From Asterionellopsis glacialis (lineage: Eukaryota; Bacillariophyta; Plagiogrammaphyceae; Rhaphoneidales; Asterionellopsidaceae): a stretch of DNA of 20,407 nucleotides. Shown here piece after piece: positions 1 through 10,212 of this stretch; positions within the stretch are counted from its first letter, which is position 1; each line of letters opens with the position of its first letter. Where the stretch lies: contig WKLE02001382.1 of assembly GCA_014885115.2 (NCBI GenBank), positions 1 to 20,407 of the forward strand, read 5' to 3'. Both the position numbers and the translations under genes were made by a program. Below the pieces are notes generated by a model. The model saw nothing but the letters and a program-made list of their open reading frames with translations, was not told the origin of the DNA and ran no database searches.

Positions 1-450
1 CAAGACATTGCATTCAGCACATGGAAGTTTAGGAATAGAGACATTTATGGCCACAACAAGCAAGAAGAAGAAAGTATATGTCTGGACAACATGAAATCAA
101 AGGTGCATTTCCAGCAAAAATTCAGTGGTTATATTTTACACGATCAGTGCAAGATAGAGTGAACGACTCCATTCATGTGTTACAAGCATGGTATGCAAAT
201 CTGAAAACAGCACTCACAGCTATGGACGAACGACCATTTCCAACAACTGGGATTGGATAACAATCCTAGGAAGCTGTCTACATCTCTTTATATGAAGGAG
301 ATTGTTTACAACCAGTGTGTGCCAATGTTACCCACCTAGGCATGACTTGGATGTCACCAGGCCGATTATTTTAGTAGCGTTAGGTAGTTTAATAATGGTT
401 TAGAGTTTATTTGTTTATATGAAATCAAGGAATCGTACAGTATGCTACAA
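1..450. other. Unidentified stretch left of the Gypsy remnant
   Basis: No recognisable protein domain, RNA or terminal repeat. A 60-codon open frame lies at 78-260 (+) and all three forward frames are broken soon after it. Because it directly precedes Gypsy pol on the same strand, it may be eroded gag/protease or spacer sequence of that element, but I could not match any gag, CCHC or protease motif. It could equally belong to an older element cut by the window edge. Confidence 0.3.
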
Positions 451-978
451 GCCTTGACAAGTATGCAAAGCCACTAGTTGCATGGACAAGATACTGGCCG
501 CCACATACCATAAGGCTGACCTAGACAAAGTAACAAGATTGTCCTGGCATCTGCCTCCTAAGGACAGAAAGGCTTTAAATGCACTACTTAAGAAATACAA
601 ACTTTTGTTTGATGGTACTTGGGCAAATGGAACATTGACCTAGTAAGTATAGAAATAAAAGAAGGCTCCAAACCCCATCATGGAAATTCCTATCTGGTAC
701 CCCAAATGAGGGAACTCTCTGAGCCTAGATAAGTACACAAAGCCACTAGTCATATGGACAAGATACTGGACGCCACATATGATAAGGCTGACCTAGACAA
801 AGTGACAAGATCATGCTGACATCTGCCTCCTAAGGACAGAACAGCTCTAAACGCACTACTTAAGAAATACGAACCTCTATTCAATGATACTCTGGGCACA
901 TTGACCCAGTCAGTATAGAAATAAAAGAAGGCTCTAAGCCCTATAATGGGAAAACCTATCCAGTTCCACACGTATACA
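451..978 (+). repeat. 272-bp tandem duplication inside Gypsy pol
   Basis: About 451-706 recurs at 723-978 with a constant 272-bp offset. Both copies contain the anchor ggacaagatactgg, a shared stretch around ctgcctcctaaggacaga, and the downstream string agaaataaaagaaggctc. Each encodes the segment just before the RT fingers (LLKKY, then IEIKEGSKP), so the RT entry region is present twice. The copies differ at many positions, and each carries its own stops. The duplication is therefore old, or was followed by fast neutral decay. Confidence 0.85.
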
Positions 979-1772
979 ACCGACTACTCAGAGAAGAGGT
1001 AGACCGCATATAGGAGTATTACAAAAACTCAACAGGTCCAAATGGGCAGGACCTAGCTTCCCATGGCCTAAGAAAAATGATACTATTAGGATTATTTCTG
1101 ACTTTAGGAAACTGAATGAATGTATCATAGGACATCCGTTCCATTTTCCCCATATTCAGGAATTACTTACGAAACTTGAAGGTTTCTCATATGCATCATC
1201 TCTAGACTTAATAACTAGATGCAGTACACAAAATGGACCTAGTACTACAAAGACTACAGGAAGAGGGACTTAAAGTCAATGCGGAGAAATCCTTCTTCCG
1301 ACAAACCAAAACGGACTATCTTGGATTCCACCTATGTCGCAAGGGCATACGCCCACTAAATCATAAGGTCTCTGCCATATTCAACATAGCACCACCTATG
1401 ACTACCAAAAATATGTGATCTTTCCTAGGAATGGTCAACTTCTATAAAAAAATGTGAATACACAGATCCCACGTACTGGATCCTCTAACCAAGCTACAAG
1501 GCAAAGGGGTTACGTTTAAATGGAGAAAGGAACAACAAATAGCTTTCAATAACATAAAGAAAATTATAGCCAAAGAATTACTATTGTCCTACCTGGACTT
1601 CAACAAGCCTTTCCACATATACACTGATGCCAGTAAGTATCAACTAGGGACAGTTATCATGCAAGGAAATAAGCCCATAGTATTCTACAGTAGGAAACTT
1701 ACCGATACCCAAACTAAATACAACACTCCCCATCGAGAATTATTATCAATTGTGGAAGTACTTAGAGAGAAC
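478..1772 (+). pseudogene. Gypsy pol: reverse transcriptase and RNase H fragment
   Basis: The left part (twice, through the duplication) encodes the pre-RT segment with LLKKY and EIKEGSKP. Near 1020-1215 the RT fingers and start of the palm read KWAGPSFPWPKKND, then ISDFRKLNE, then SSLDLI, matching Gypsy RT up to catalytic motif A. The frame then jumps at about 1216-1232 straight to the post-palm helix (VLQRLQEEGLKVNAEKS). The central palm, including motif B and the YxDD box, is absent, so this copy cannot code for an active RT. 1233-1770 continues with the connection (SFLGMVNFY) and RNase H (IYTDAS, AFYSRKL-like FYSRKL, RELLSIVE), with in-frame TGA stops near 1417 and 1456. The end of RNase H is deleted at about 1772. 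Confidence 0.85.
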
Positions 1773-2505
1773 AAATGGTACAATGGTACCACATGTACTT
1801 ATGTCATTCCAGTAAGACCCGCACCAAAGAGACAATACAACAGCACTTATGGTGGCCTAAACTACGTGAACACGTAACGACCTACTGCAAAACTTGCCAC
1901 ACCTGGCAACTGAACAAGACTCAAAGTAAGATGCAGAAGCCACACAATGGGACAGACTATGTGTAGATCTCACAGGACCTTATACTACCTCAAGAAAAGG
2001 TCTTAAGGACCTCACCCTACGCTGCGTTACTATGATTGACCCAGCTACAGGATGGTTTGAGATTGCCCCTTGGTCTGAAAGGAGCAATATCAAAATCACG
2101 AACATAGTAGAACAACAGTGGTTTGCACGATACCCAAAGCCTAGGCAAGATGAATAACACATCAACCTTCAACCAATCACTACCTGTAACCCACAGGCAA
2201 ATGCCATTGTGGAGAGGATACATCAAGTAGTGGGTAATATGATACAAACCCACAAGGTACAACATAGTACCAATGAAAACCATAGCAAAACAAGCCAGAA
2301 TAGCTAGCAATAATCAGTGCAAAAATGCTAAGAGAATTGAACACAATTAGAAAGTAAGCAATAAAGCCCTACTAGAAAACGATAATTCTAATCCACGTAA
2401 ATATGAACAACCACTTGATGGGCCATTCACAGATCATCAAGTACACTGCTATGGTACCGTAACATTACAAAGAGGACCAGTACTTGACAGACTCAATATT
2501 GGAGG
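1773..2505 (+). pseudogene. Gypsy pol: integrase fragment
   Basis: Begins abruptly with the integrase zinc-binding region: a YLCHSSKTR histidine segment followed by CKTCH, close to the HHCC layout of retroviral-type integrases. The core follows in another frame: VDLTGPY carries the first acidic residue of the DDE triad, then TMIDPATGWFEI and NIVEQQWFARYP. The segment that should carry the second Asp (D.G.EF) is missing near 2155-2170. NPQANAIVERIHQVVGNM then supplies the terminal Glu region. A last frame gives the C-terminal barrel (GTVTLQRGPVLDRLNI), ending near 2505 where minus-strand element 1 begins. The piece is too broken to be functional. Confidence 0.85.
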
Positions 2506-3640
2506 GTTTGTTCTTCGATGGCTTGCATAAAGGTATCCGTGGTCAAGCTTTGATGCCATTGGGAGGGGAGTCCAATAAATTGTCTTGTGAAGTGTACTAA
2601 CATGCCTTGCACATCTGGTCAAGTTCCAATATTCTGAAGGTGCAATTCGAAGTTTTGCATAGCAACTTCTTTGCATTGTATTGCGCTGGGTGCCTGGCAT
2701 TGCCATATGTGCCATGTATCCTCATTAGGTTGGCCACATCTAGGGCAAGCATCTGTTTGCCAAAATCGCCATTTTTTTGTGTCATTTTCTTAGCTTATTG
2801 CTGTGCTTATGGCATGTGTATCTATCAGCTGTACTTGAGATGATGTGAATTTGTTGGTTTTGATCAACCAATCTATGAGTTCGCCATCAGCTAGGGTCTT
2901 TGTGATGTGTTGTTTCAGGCGCCAGCATACTTTAACATTGTTGCAGATAACTACCCATTCGTCGGGGTATGATGCCATTGTGAGAGGGTGGTCCTCATCT
3001 TGCTTGTAAGCCAGATAAGCTTTTGCTAGAGTATCCATTTTATCATTGAGGATGCCCCAGATGTCCAGGGTCAGTCCCTTCTCTTTCTGATGTCCTTTTA
3101 CATGACAAAACTTTATAGTGATACTTAGATTTCTTTGGATGTTGTGAATGGCTCTTAAAATATCAAAATGATCCTCGGACGGTGATGGGTAAGAATCCCA
3201 CTCAATACCTTGACGTCCTGCTGCCAGGTTATTGAGAGCAATGGTGAGTGTCCCTGACCACTTGGGATTGATGCATTTGCATAATCAAATGGCAAATTGT
3301 TAGGATGCCTAATAATCCAGTGAGCTCACTATGGTAGGATGACTGGTCATCAGTATCTCCGATTGTGCAACATGCTCCTTTTAGGAAAGTGTTGTAAGTC
3401 GTTGTAAAATCAATGGGTGTTGGTGAGACTAAAATGAAAGCCGCACTTCCTTTTTCGTCCTTGAGAGAGCCGTCTGCTTCAGCAATGGCCACATGTGCTG
3501 TGACAGTATCTTTCCACGTGTGGTAATTTCCTAGAATTTCTAGATAGTCGATACTCCATTTTTCCTCTGGTCTGAGGGACTGGTATATTCTATCTAGGTT
3601 TGCAGGGTTTGGAAAGGGTGGTACTTCCGTGCCCATCCTG
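2496..3640 (-). pseudogene. Element 1 ORF2: RNase H domain and CPRC zinc knuckle
   Basis: From about 3636, the RNase H fold shows IAEADGSLKDEKGSAAF (first catalytic Asp), SSYHSELTGLLGIL (Glu) and, after a frameshift near 3275, HVKGHQ and LNDKMDTLAKAY (final acidic residue). RNase H removes the RNA strand during reverse transcription. Downstream, past a TAA at 2790, a cysteine-histidine knuckle reads CPRCGQPNEDTWHIWQC (C-x2-C, then H-x4-C), typical of LINE ORF2 C-termini. A TGA at 2619 and another at 2493 follow. The usual final tryptophan-rich tail, which element 2 still has, is missing; coding sequence stops against the Gypsy integrase. Confidence 0.85.
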
Positions 3641-5660
3641 ATGTGTTACATTTATTATCTTTTGTCAAACCGTGACCAAATAGTGAGCCGTGAGTGCTTG
3701 TTGGGGGTTGGTTATGTAACCCAATTGGCAAGTGTGTGAACCAGGTCAAGTGTTTGAACCAGTACCATTTGTTCTTGGGCATTTGTACAGCCACACAACT
3801 GCTTTTGTTGTCAAGCACTGCAGTGCAGGATGTCCTCGTTATCCACGCTCCTAGCCTTTGTTTCAATTGCAGATTTGTAGCCAATTTGCAGAGGCATTTA
3901 CGAATAGTTCTATGCCATAGGCCCCAAGCAAGATCTCTGCCCTCACCTTAATTTGGCCAGATGAAGTGGCTATTACCTAAGAAAGGAGTATGAAGTAAAG
4001 CATGTTCATGGAGGGATGTCCCATCCGCTGTAGTTATGTCAGAGACACACAGAACTTGTTTCTTCATACAGCATCTGTTGATCTTTCAGAGTTGGGCCTG
4101 CGATAATGCCGCCGCAACAAAGATATCCATCAACAGTTTGTCATGTACTCTATTGCACTTGAGTGATTGTGATCATTCTTTGATAAGTAACTTTGTGTTG
4201 GATTGTTCTTCCCATACATTTTTTATCCAGCAGTTGGTTACTAATGAGCTGAATGTTTTGAATTCCTTCTGAAAGAGGTCACCGCTCATTCCAAGTTCTA
4301 ACTTACAGGATTCTAACGATGTTAGTAGAAAGCGTCCTGTAGGTGTATCTCTGCAGCCATGCTGTATCAGCATATCCATATGTGCCGCAACTTGGCTGTT
4401 GTAGACATCAGGGATTGCCAGGCCTAGAAGGCCTTCAGAGGTGTGTATAGCTCTTCTTGGGAACTTCCAATTTATGCGTGATTTTGGTAATATGGCGTTG
4501 AGGGGTTTGTCCAGTAAAGCTTTAGCTTGTTCCTTTGATAGGCTTTGTGCCGGCAGGGTATAGTCAATAGTTTTTGAAATAGTGGTTTTGAGGGCCTGGA
4601 TGGCGTTGTTACCTGTCAAGTAGGATGCTCAGATATTTGGTGACCATGTATTTGATTTCTGTAGTAATTGCTCAAATTGTGTATCTTGTTGACCGTTCAG
4701 AGCCATGAATACTCCTAAGGTTTTGAAGGATTGGTGGAGTTGGAGTTGTTGCATGGGTTTAATCGTGCCATCAAAGTTTCTCACTTGTAGTGGTGTTGCT
4801 ACGTCATCGTTTTTGTATTGACAAGACCCGTCAGGGCGGTGTTTGAAGTCAATGAGCCACCACAAACTTTTCTCCTGTTCAACTACTAGTCTTCCCCCTG
4901 TTGCTCAAATTAAGCCTTCCCACATCGTTACCACCTTTTGCATTTGCTCTAGTGCTTCTTTGGCATTGCAGCCCGTTTGAACTAAGTTGGTGTTGTCAAC
5001 GAAGGCATACCCTATCATTCTGATCCCTTCCCCTGAAATGGGTGCCTTAACGTCAATACCAAAGCCTTCATTTTGCATGATGTCCATGAGTGGTGAACTA
5101 ACTACAGCCCATATGGTAGGTCCTGCGCTGTTCCCTTGATAAATGCCCTGAAGTGGCACAACCCATTGTTTGCCTCTGTATTGTATGTCAGAGTCTCCGA
5201 ATGCTGTTCGTACGTGGTGAGTAAGGTTTTGTAAAGTATTGAACATAACGTGCACTTCTGGTTTAGGCATACCTACCCTTTGTAAACACAGCGAAGCTAT
5301 TGAGTCTACAATTCTGTCATAGCAACTTTTCAGGTTGTTGGTGCATAGGATTCCTGGTTGTTGTCTTTGTCGCAGAATATCCATTGTTAGACATTTGTTT
5401 AGGGCGTGTTTGATGGCTTGATGTTTCTTTCTACTTCCATATTGTTCTGGGGCCAGGGTATTGTTTACTTCTGCATTTTTCATAGCTTTCTTGGCGATTA
5501 TCTTATTCATAAAATTGAAGTCAGCTTCAAAGAGTACTATTGTTCTAAGTTTACTCACATGAAAGCTGTTGGCTTTCTTTAAAAGTTCCACATTGATACA
5601 TTGTTGCCATCTGGTGTACGTGTGTCCACTGTGCATGGCAATGTTGAGCATATTGGAGTC
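3640..5660 (-). pseudogene. Element 1 ORF2: reverse transcriptase and connection
   Basis: The fingers and palm lie at 5651-4905: LRTIVLFEADFNFMNK, PEQYGSRKKHQA, motif A as NNLKSCYDRI, motif B as GIYQGNSAGPTIWAVVSSPL and motif C as YAFVDNTNL. The expected catalytic Asp of motif A is Asn, and the second Asp of the FVDD box is also Asn, so polymerase activity should be lost even without the stops. TGA codons at 4905, 4629, 4173 and 4086 and a TAA at 3948 interrupt an otherwise continuous frame. The thumb and connection follow (WWLIDFKHRPDG, FKTLGVF, SEGLLGLAIPDVYNSQVAAH, KINRCCMKKQV, VSDITTADG, then AWGLW). A frameshift near 3640 separates this part from RNase H. Confidence 0.87.
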
Positions 5661-6800
5661 CCATTTAGCAAGTAGTGGGTCTCTAGCTCTTGCTTTATAG
5701 TGACTGAAGTGAATAAATCCATGGGATGATGTCTTCTCCTTAGCTCTTTCCCATCCTTCTTGGTATTCATGTACAGATAGTCCTGTCTTGAGTGGGACTA
5801 GATCCTGGGGTCGTTGAAGGGCTTAGAGAAGTTTATCAAGATGGGGATCAATGCCTGATACCGATGTGTACTTGCCTTCCATAATTGCTTTGGCTTGTTT
5901 GGATGTCCTGAGGTACCCTAAGAGGAGACTAGCAGGTGTGACCATCGGTGGTGCTTCGCGTGTTTGTGAAAATTTCTGATTATTCTCTTTTATACAGGCT
6001 CGTTCGGTATCCTCCTTCTTGGTTTGTTCTATGGGAGTGCCGTATTGGTTGTTTTTGATACCCAGAGTTGTACCTGCAACTTGATTTTTCTTTATTGCAA
6101 ATTGTATTCTTTTGACCAATACCCGTGCTTGTTCCATTGCTATTATTTGATGCAGTTGTGTAGACGTTGCCTTACTTTGGGTTCTTTTTCCTCCTTTTCT
6201 TTGTTTTTTATGGTTTTGTCTATTCTTGGTTTCTTCTTCTGCAGCTCTGGCAGATACTAGTTCCCTACACCATGTGGTTCTGTGTTCTTGTGCATTCAGT
6301 GCAAATGTTTTGTAGTCGTCAAAGGCCTCTTGTAGCTTTCCTTGGCAGTCCTCTACTGTCAGCATCTCTTGGATGGTCTGTAGAGAGGTTGAGACTTTTG
6401 CCTTTTTTGCCAGTCGCTGAAGATATCTCAAGTTCACCTTTTGGCTTGCCTTCTTTTTGATGATGGCCTTCCAGAACTGTATGTGCTTCTTTATGGTAGC
6501 AAATGCAGGGGAAAAGGGGATCTTCCCTGCACACACTTTCCTGCAATGTCTGTCAGCATAGTGGACAGCTGCTACCTTCAGGTCATCCAGGATTTCTGCT
6601 TTAGCTGCAAGTACAGGCAACAGCGGGTAGGATACTTTACTGAGTAGGTTAGTTGCTCTGGTTTCCAACTTGTGTTTTATTACATATTCTTTCAGTTTTT
6701 CATTGAACTTCTGCCATACTCTTGGGTTGGTAAGGTTCATCCTCCTCATGGGGAGGTTTACTATGGGTGGCATCTTTTGGCCGAATATGTTTGCGAGGTC
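5660..6800 (-). pseudogene. Element 1 ORF2: linker between endonuclease and RT
   Basis: 326 residues (6803-5823) continue in the endonuclease frame and are interrupted only by a TAA at 5823, after which the same frame runs on into the RT. The segment is strongly basic and helical in character (KKKASQKVNLRYLQRLAKKAK, KNRQNHKKQRKGGKRTQSK), and a stretch of charged residues around 6170-6230 is a likely flexible nucleic-acid-binding region. The end (EKTSSHG, then HYKARARDPLLAKW) is the conserved lead-in to the RT fingers in this family. No separate enzymatic motif is seen. Confidence 0.7.
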
Positions 6801-7648
6801 CATGTCAATCCATAGACAGCAGTGGTCTGCTCTCGTATTTAATACTCCTTCCGTAAATGTACCATAGACTGCTTTGACTGTTTGAATGTGAATAGATGTG
6901 AAAATGCCGTCAATGGTTTTGTTTCTCCTTCGTAGGTTGCTGATGGTTTTCCTTTGGATATCCTATGTCTACTAATTATTGCATCTTTTAATTTGCAACT
7001 TTTGAGGAATGTTTGTATGTTCTTTGCAAATATGTCCTTGTTGCAATCCATTATGAGGATGACTTGTTCGCCATTGTCATGACATCCTCGTATTAATTCT
7101 TTGAGGTCACAGAGAATGGCTTTCCGTGGGTTCCAGTTCTTCCTAATCTCATTGAAGTACCTTCATTGCTGTGAGTACACATTTTTTGTTCCTGCTGACT
7201 TGTTGGCACAATGTCTATATGCAGAGATCACTTGTAGCTGACGGTTGTCTTTACCTTGGTATAGTCTCCATACCCATCGTCCAAGTTTCCTACAGTCAGC
7301 TCCTGTTTCAATCACTCTGAAGGCGGCTTGGTTGCGACTAATCATTGCAGTGCCACCCCATTGAGTAATGGAAGAAGGTTCCCAAATCTTATTGTAGCTG
7401 AATGTATTGGTTGTGATGCCTCTTGGCCACCAGCTGCATATGCGTTCATTGAATTGAAGTGTATCCTTCACTTTTGGCCAATACAGGTTAAGCTCTTGTA
7501 TTGCCACTATGTCTAATTCATTTTGATTAATCCACATGCAAATAGCAGTATCATCTTCTGCTGCTTTTGCTGTGTCTGAAAGGAAGCCTCCAAAATTCTG
7601 TCCTCCTATACGTAAGGTACCTTGTGCTTTCGCTTTGAGTTTATCTAC
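6801..7648 (-). pseudogene. Element 1 ORF2: AP-type endonuclease domain
   Basis: The frame opens after a TAG at 7649-7651, only 14 bp past the ORF1 stop. GTLRIGGQNFGG resembles the first strand of the exo/endo/phosphatase fold; IVAIQELNLYW carries the catalytic Glu (QE); WGGTAMISR and ISAYRH follow. A TGA at 7163 interrupts the conserved region before RYF; then VILIMDCNKD supplies the D-x-N motif. After a frameshift near 6920 the frame continues with TIDGIFTS and RADHCCLWIDMDL, which retains the catalytic Asp-His pair. This endonuclease nicks target DNA to prime reverse transcription in LINE elements. All expected active-site residues can be seen, but one stop and one frameshift disable it. 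Confidence 0.85.
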
Positions 7649-7661
7649 CTATGTTGTAGTT

Positions 7662-10212
7662 TTATTGTTCCCTTATTTTCCTTTTCCTGCTTCTATTATT
7701 AACTGGAATGTTTGTTGGGTTATTGTCCTTGAGCCCCCCTGGTTGTCTCGCCCTTCCTTGAGAGTACCAGGTTGCTGGTGTGGCTTAACTGTTCACCCGG
7801 GTCCTATGTAAAGGATCCCCGGTTGTTGAAGTCTCCATTACACTAGGGCTGTTACCCTGTAAGTTATTGTTGTGTACTTGTGTAAGAAGTTGGTTCTGAG
7901 CGGCCATGACTTGTTGCATCATTTGACCAAGCTTGTAGACTGTGGATTCCATGTATGACATGCGTGATTTTACCGATCCATTTGTTAGGCTCAATGTGTT
8001 ACTCACATTGCTTGCATTGGATGTGACCAAGTCATTGCCTGATTTTGGTTTGTGTCTATGGTTTGCTGTACCCTCTTTCCTTGTAGGTTGTGCCTCATTG
8101 CGATTGTTCACTGTGATTCTTCCTCCAAACATTGATACGGAGTTGTTATCTCCTGTCCTTTCATGTTGAAAGGTTTCCAGCGTTGGTTCAGCCCCTATCA
8201 TAGATGAGATCTCTGTGCCTGTTGCTTCTGGTACGCTGATGCCAAATTCCATGTCCTGATCTGCTTTCGCAATTTTGTCAACCTCCGTTTCATTGGAAGA
8301 GGTTATACTTTGTGTTGCCTGGTCCCATTTCATGTCTCATGCAGCGATGATGGCTTCAGGTGAGAAGTAGCCTTTGATGTTCTCCTCTCTATATTCTGCG
8401 GTAAGTCTTGTGTAAAGACCCTTTATCATCATAATAGCTTCCATTGCCTTGTCTGGATGAAACTGTATGGTATATCCACTTCCTTTCCATGGTAGATCTA
8501 TGGACATGAATAACAGGGTAGTTGTGTTGCCAGTTTTTGAGGGGAGTGCTATGATCATGTCACAAAGGGTTTTGTCATTCTTTGCTGTTTTATTGATTAC
8601 GTTTAGATTGTAGGTTGTTCTTGCCTGACATTGTATGGACCATCCATCTTGGTGATTCCTTGATTCTCGGAATTTGGTAATTGATCCTAGATTAAATAGG
8701 TTGTCTATTTGGGGCACAAATTGCATCCTAATGTGGAGTGGAAATGTTTTTGCCTCTGTTTGGTAGATGAGACGGAGAGTACGAGTTACCAAGTTTGCCT
8801 GTGGTGTACTGCATTCCACATGTAGTGCCCTTGGCTCTTTGCTGTAGTCCTTCTATGGACTATAATTGGAACAATCTTTAATACATATCCATCGTAACGA
8901 TATCTCAGCAAGTTTACATTTATCCGATAGAGTTTGGGCCAGCGTTGGGATATGCATGTATTTAGTACTATACAACAACCAGCCTACTATACTTACATTT
9001 GGGGCTTGAACTGCAGCGACTCTAACCATTTCCTGTCGTTCTTTAAAATGCCAATTTACTTGGCTGATCAGATTTTCCATGCCATTTTTAACTCCTACTA
9101 GGTTTTTCATGTAAAGTTTCCCTCCTTTGTTTACTGGCCTTATACCTTTGAAGAATCCTTTCAAGTCCAAGATGTCATCCGGGAAGTTGTCTAAATTATG
9201 TAATATAACTTGATTTTTTGCTTTTGGGTCCAATGAGTATAACTTGAATGAAGGATTTACATGTATTAATTACAATGTTGTTTACTTGTACAATATTGGA
9301 GTTTTTTGGTGCAGATTTGACGTTGAGGTGGACATCAACGTAGACTGCTGGTTTGTCTCCATTGGAGTTCCCTATCATACATGTCCCTTGAGTTGTCGTT
9401 TTGTCCTCTGTTGATACTTGTCCATCTCTTTTTCCTTTTTCTTGTTCTTTGTACCCTTCCTCGGTTGCTTTGCCTTCTTTTCCTTTCTCTTGGTGTGGTG
9501 CCTTATCATCATTAAAAAGGTTTTTCCTTACTCCACCCTTTCCCGTTCTAGTAGTAGTGGTCGACTCAGAGTCCTCTTCCATCAATGAATTGTCTTCATT
9601 GCTAGTCGCATTACTCGTCTGACTACTTTCGAATTCTTTTTTGCTTCTGCTCTCACTGTCATCTTTCTGTTCTTCTACTGCTTCCTCTCTTAATTCCTTG
9701 AAAGATCCTGTTTCAGATAGGGATTCCTCGCTGTTGGATGACTTGACGATGATCGGTTTGTCCTTTTTCTTACCTTTGAAGGGTTTGTTTTTCTCTTCTG
9801 TGACCGATCGCACCTTGTGTTTGTTTGTTACATCTTTTGTCTTCTTTTTGGACAAACTGTTGCTCTGCTTTGGGGTTTGATCAACTACATTGATATTACT
9901 TCCCGTGGTCTCCTTGGTTGCGTCTGCATATGACTTTCTTGTAGGCATGGGGGGTGTAGGTGTTCTTGTTAGTTTACTTGTGATAGAAGCATACGAGGGT
10001 CGACCGCCATTGTTTACATTTTTTTTCTTGTTGTTGTCAAGGATATTAACGTTGCCACTGTTTGTCTTTTATTTTGCTCCTAACTTTGGCCTTTTACCTC
10101 CTTGACGTCTCTGAGGTGAGACGTTGGGTGCTTTGTTCCTCTTAGTTGCTTTGCCCTTGTCGTTAACTTCCATGAAGTCATCGAGGGACTGTTGTTTGCC
10201 TGTTTCCATCAT
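7662..10212 (-). pseudogene. Element 1 ORF1 (RNA-binding/Gag-like candidate), broken
   Basis: Proposed start is the double ATG at 10212-10207 (MMETGKQQSLDDFMEV); the frame stays open past a TAA at 10069. About 330 N-terminal residues are rich in Lys, Glu, Ser and Thr and look disordered (SYADATKE, KKDKPIIVKSS, EKGKEGKATEE). After a frameshift near 9240 comes a globular part: GFFKGIRPVNKGGKLY, GWLLYSTKYMHIPTLAQTL, ALHVEC, FPLHIRMQFVPQID and MSIDLPWKG, about 300 residues. The tail contains a likely coiled coil (YKLGQMMQQVMAAQNQLLTQV) and ends RKRKIREQ at the TAA at 7662. Internal stops are TAG 8853, TGA 8337 and TAA 7785. Total length is about 850 codons. Position before the endonuclease/RT ORF implies ORF1 of a LINE, probably nucleic-acid binding. 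I see no CCHC knuckle or RRM. Confidence 0.7.

Larger units (their letters stand above)
431..2505 (+). mobile_element. Ty3/Gypsy LTR-retrotransposon remnant (pol only)
   Basis: Successive plus-strand fragments follow the Ty3/Gypsy order RT, RNase H, integrase: an RT entry region, an RT body, a connection segment, RNase H (YTDAS), an integrase zinc-binding domain, core fragments and a C-terminal strand. Frames change several times, stops are frequent, and at least three internal segments are missing. No LTR, primer site or gag was found for it. The right end stops exactly where element 1 (minus strand) begins, near 2500, so its 3' LTR has been lost or displaced. Confidence 0.85.

Noticed and set aside
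2607..2843. A plus-strand 78-codon cysteine-rich frame that looks like a small secreted protein.
   Set aside because: It is the exact antisense of the zinc-knuckle region of element 1 ORF2, and its cysteines come from reversed codons.
4905..5651. Could the RT belong to a retron, group II intron, diversity-generating element or telomerase?
   Set aside because: It is embedded in one ORF with an APE endonuclease upstream and RNase H plus a cysteine knuckle downstream, the LINE arrangement.
6024..6867. Plus-strand Phe/Leu-rich frames suggesting membrane proteins.
   Set aside because: Antisense shadow of the basic linker and endonuclease end of element 1 ORF2, which has clear motifs on the minus strand.
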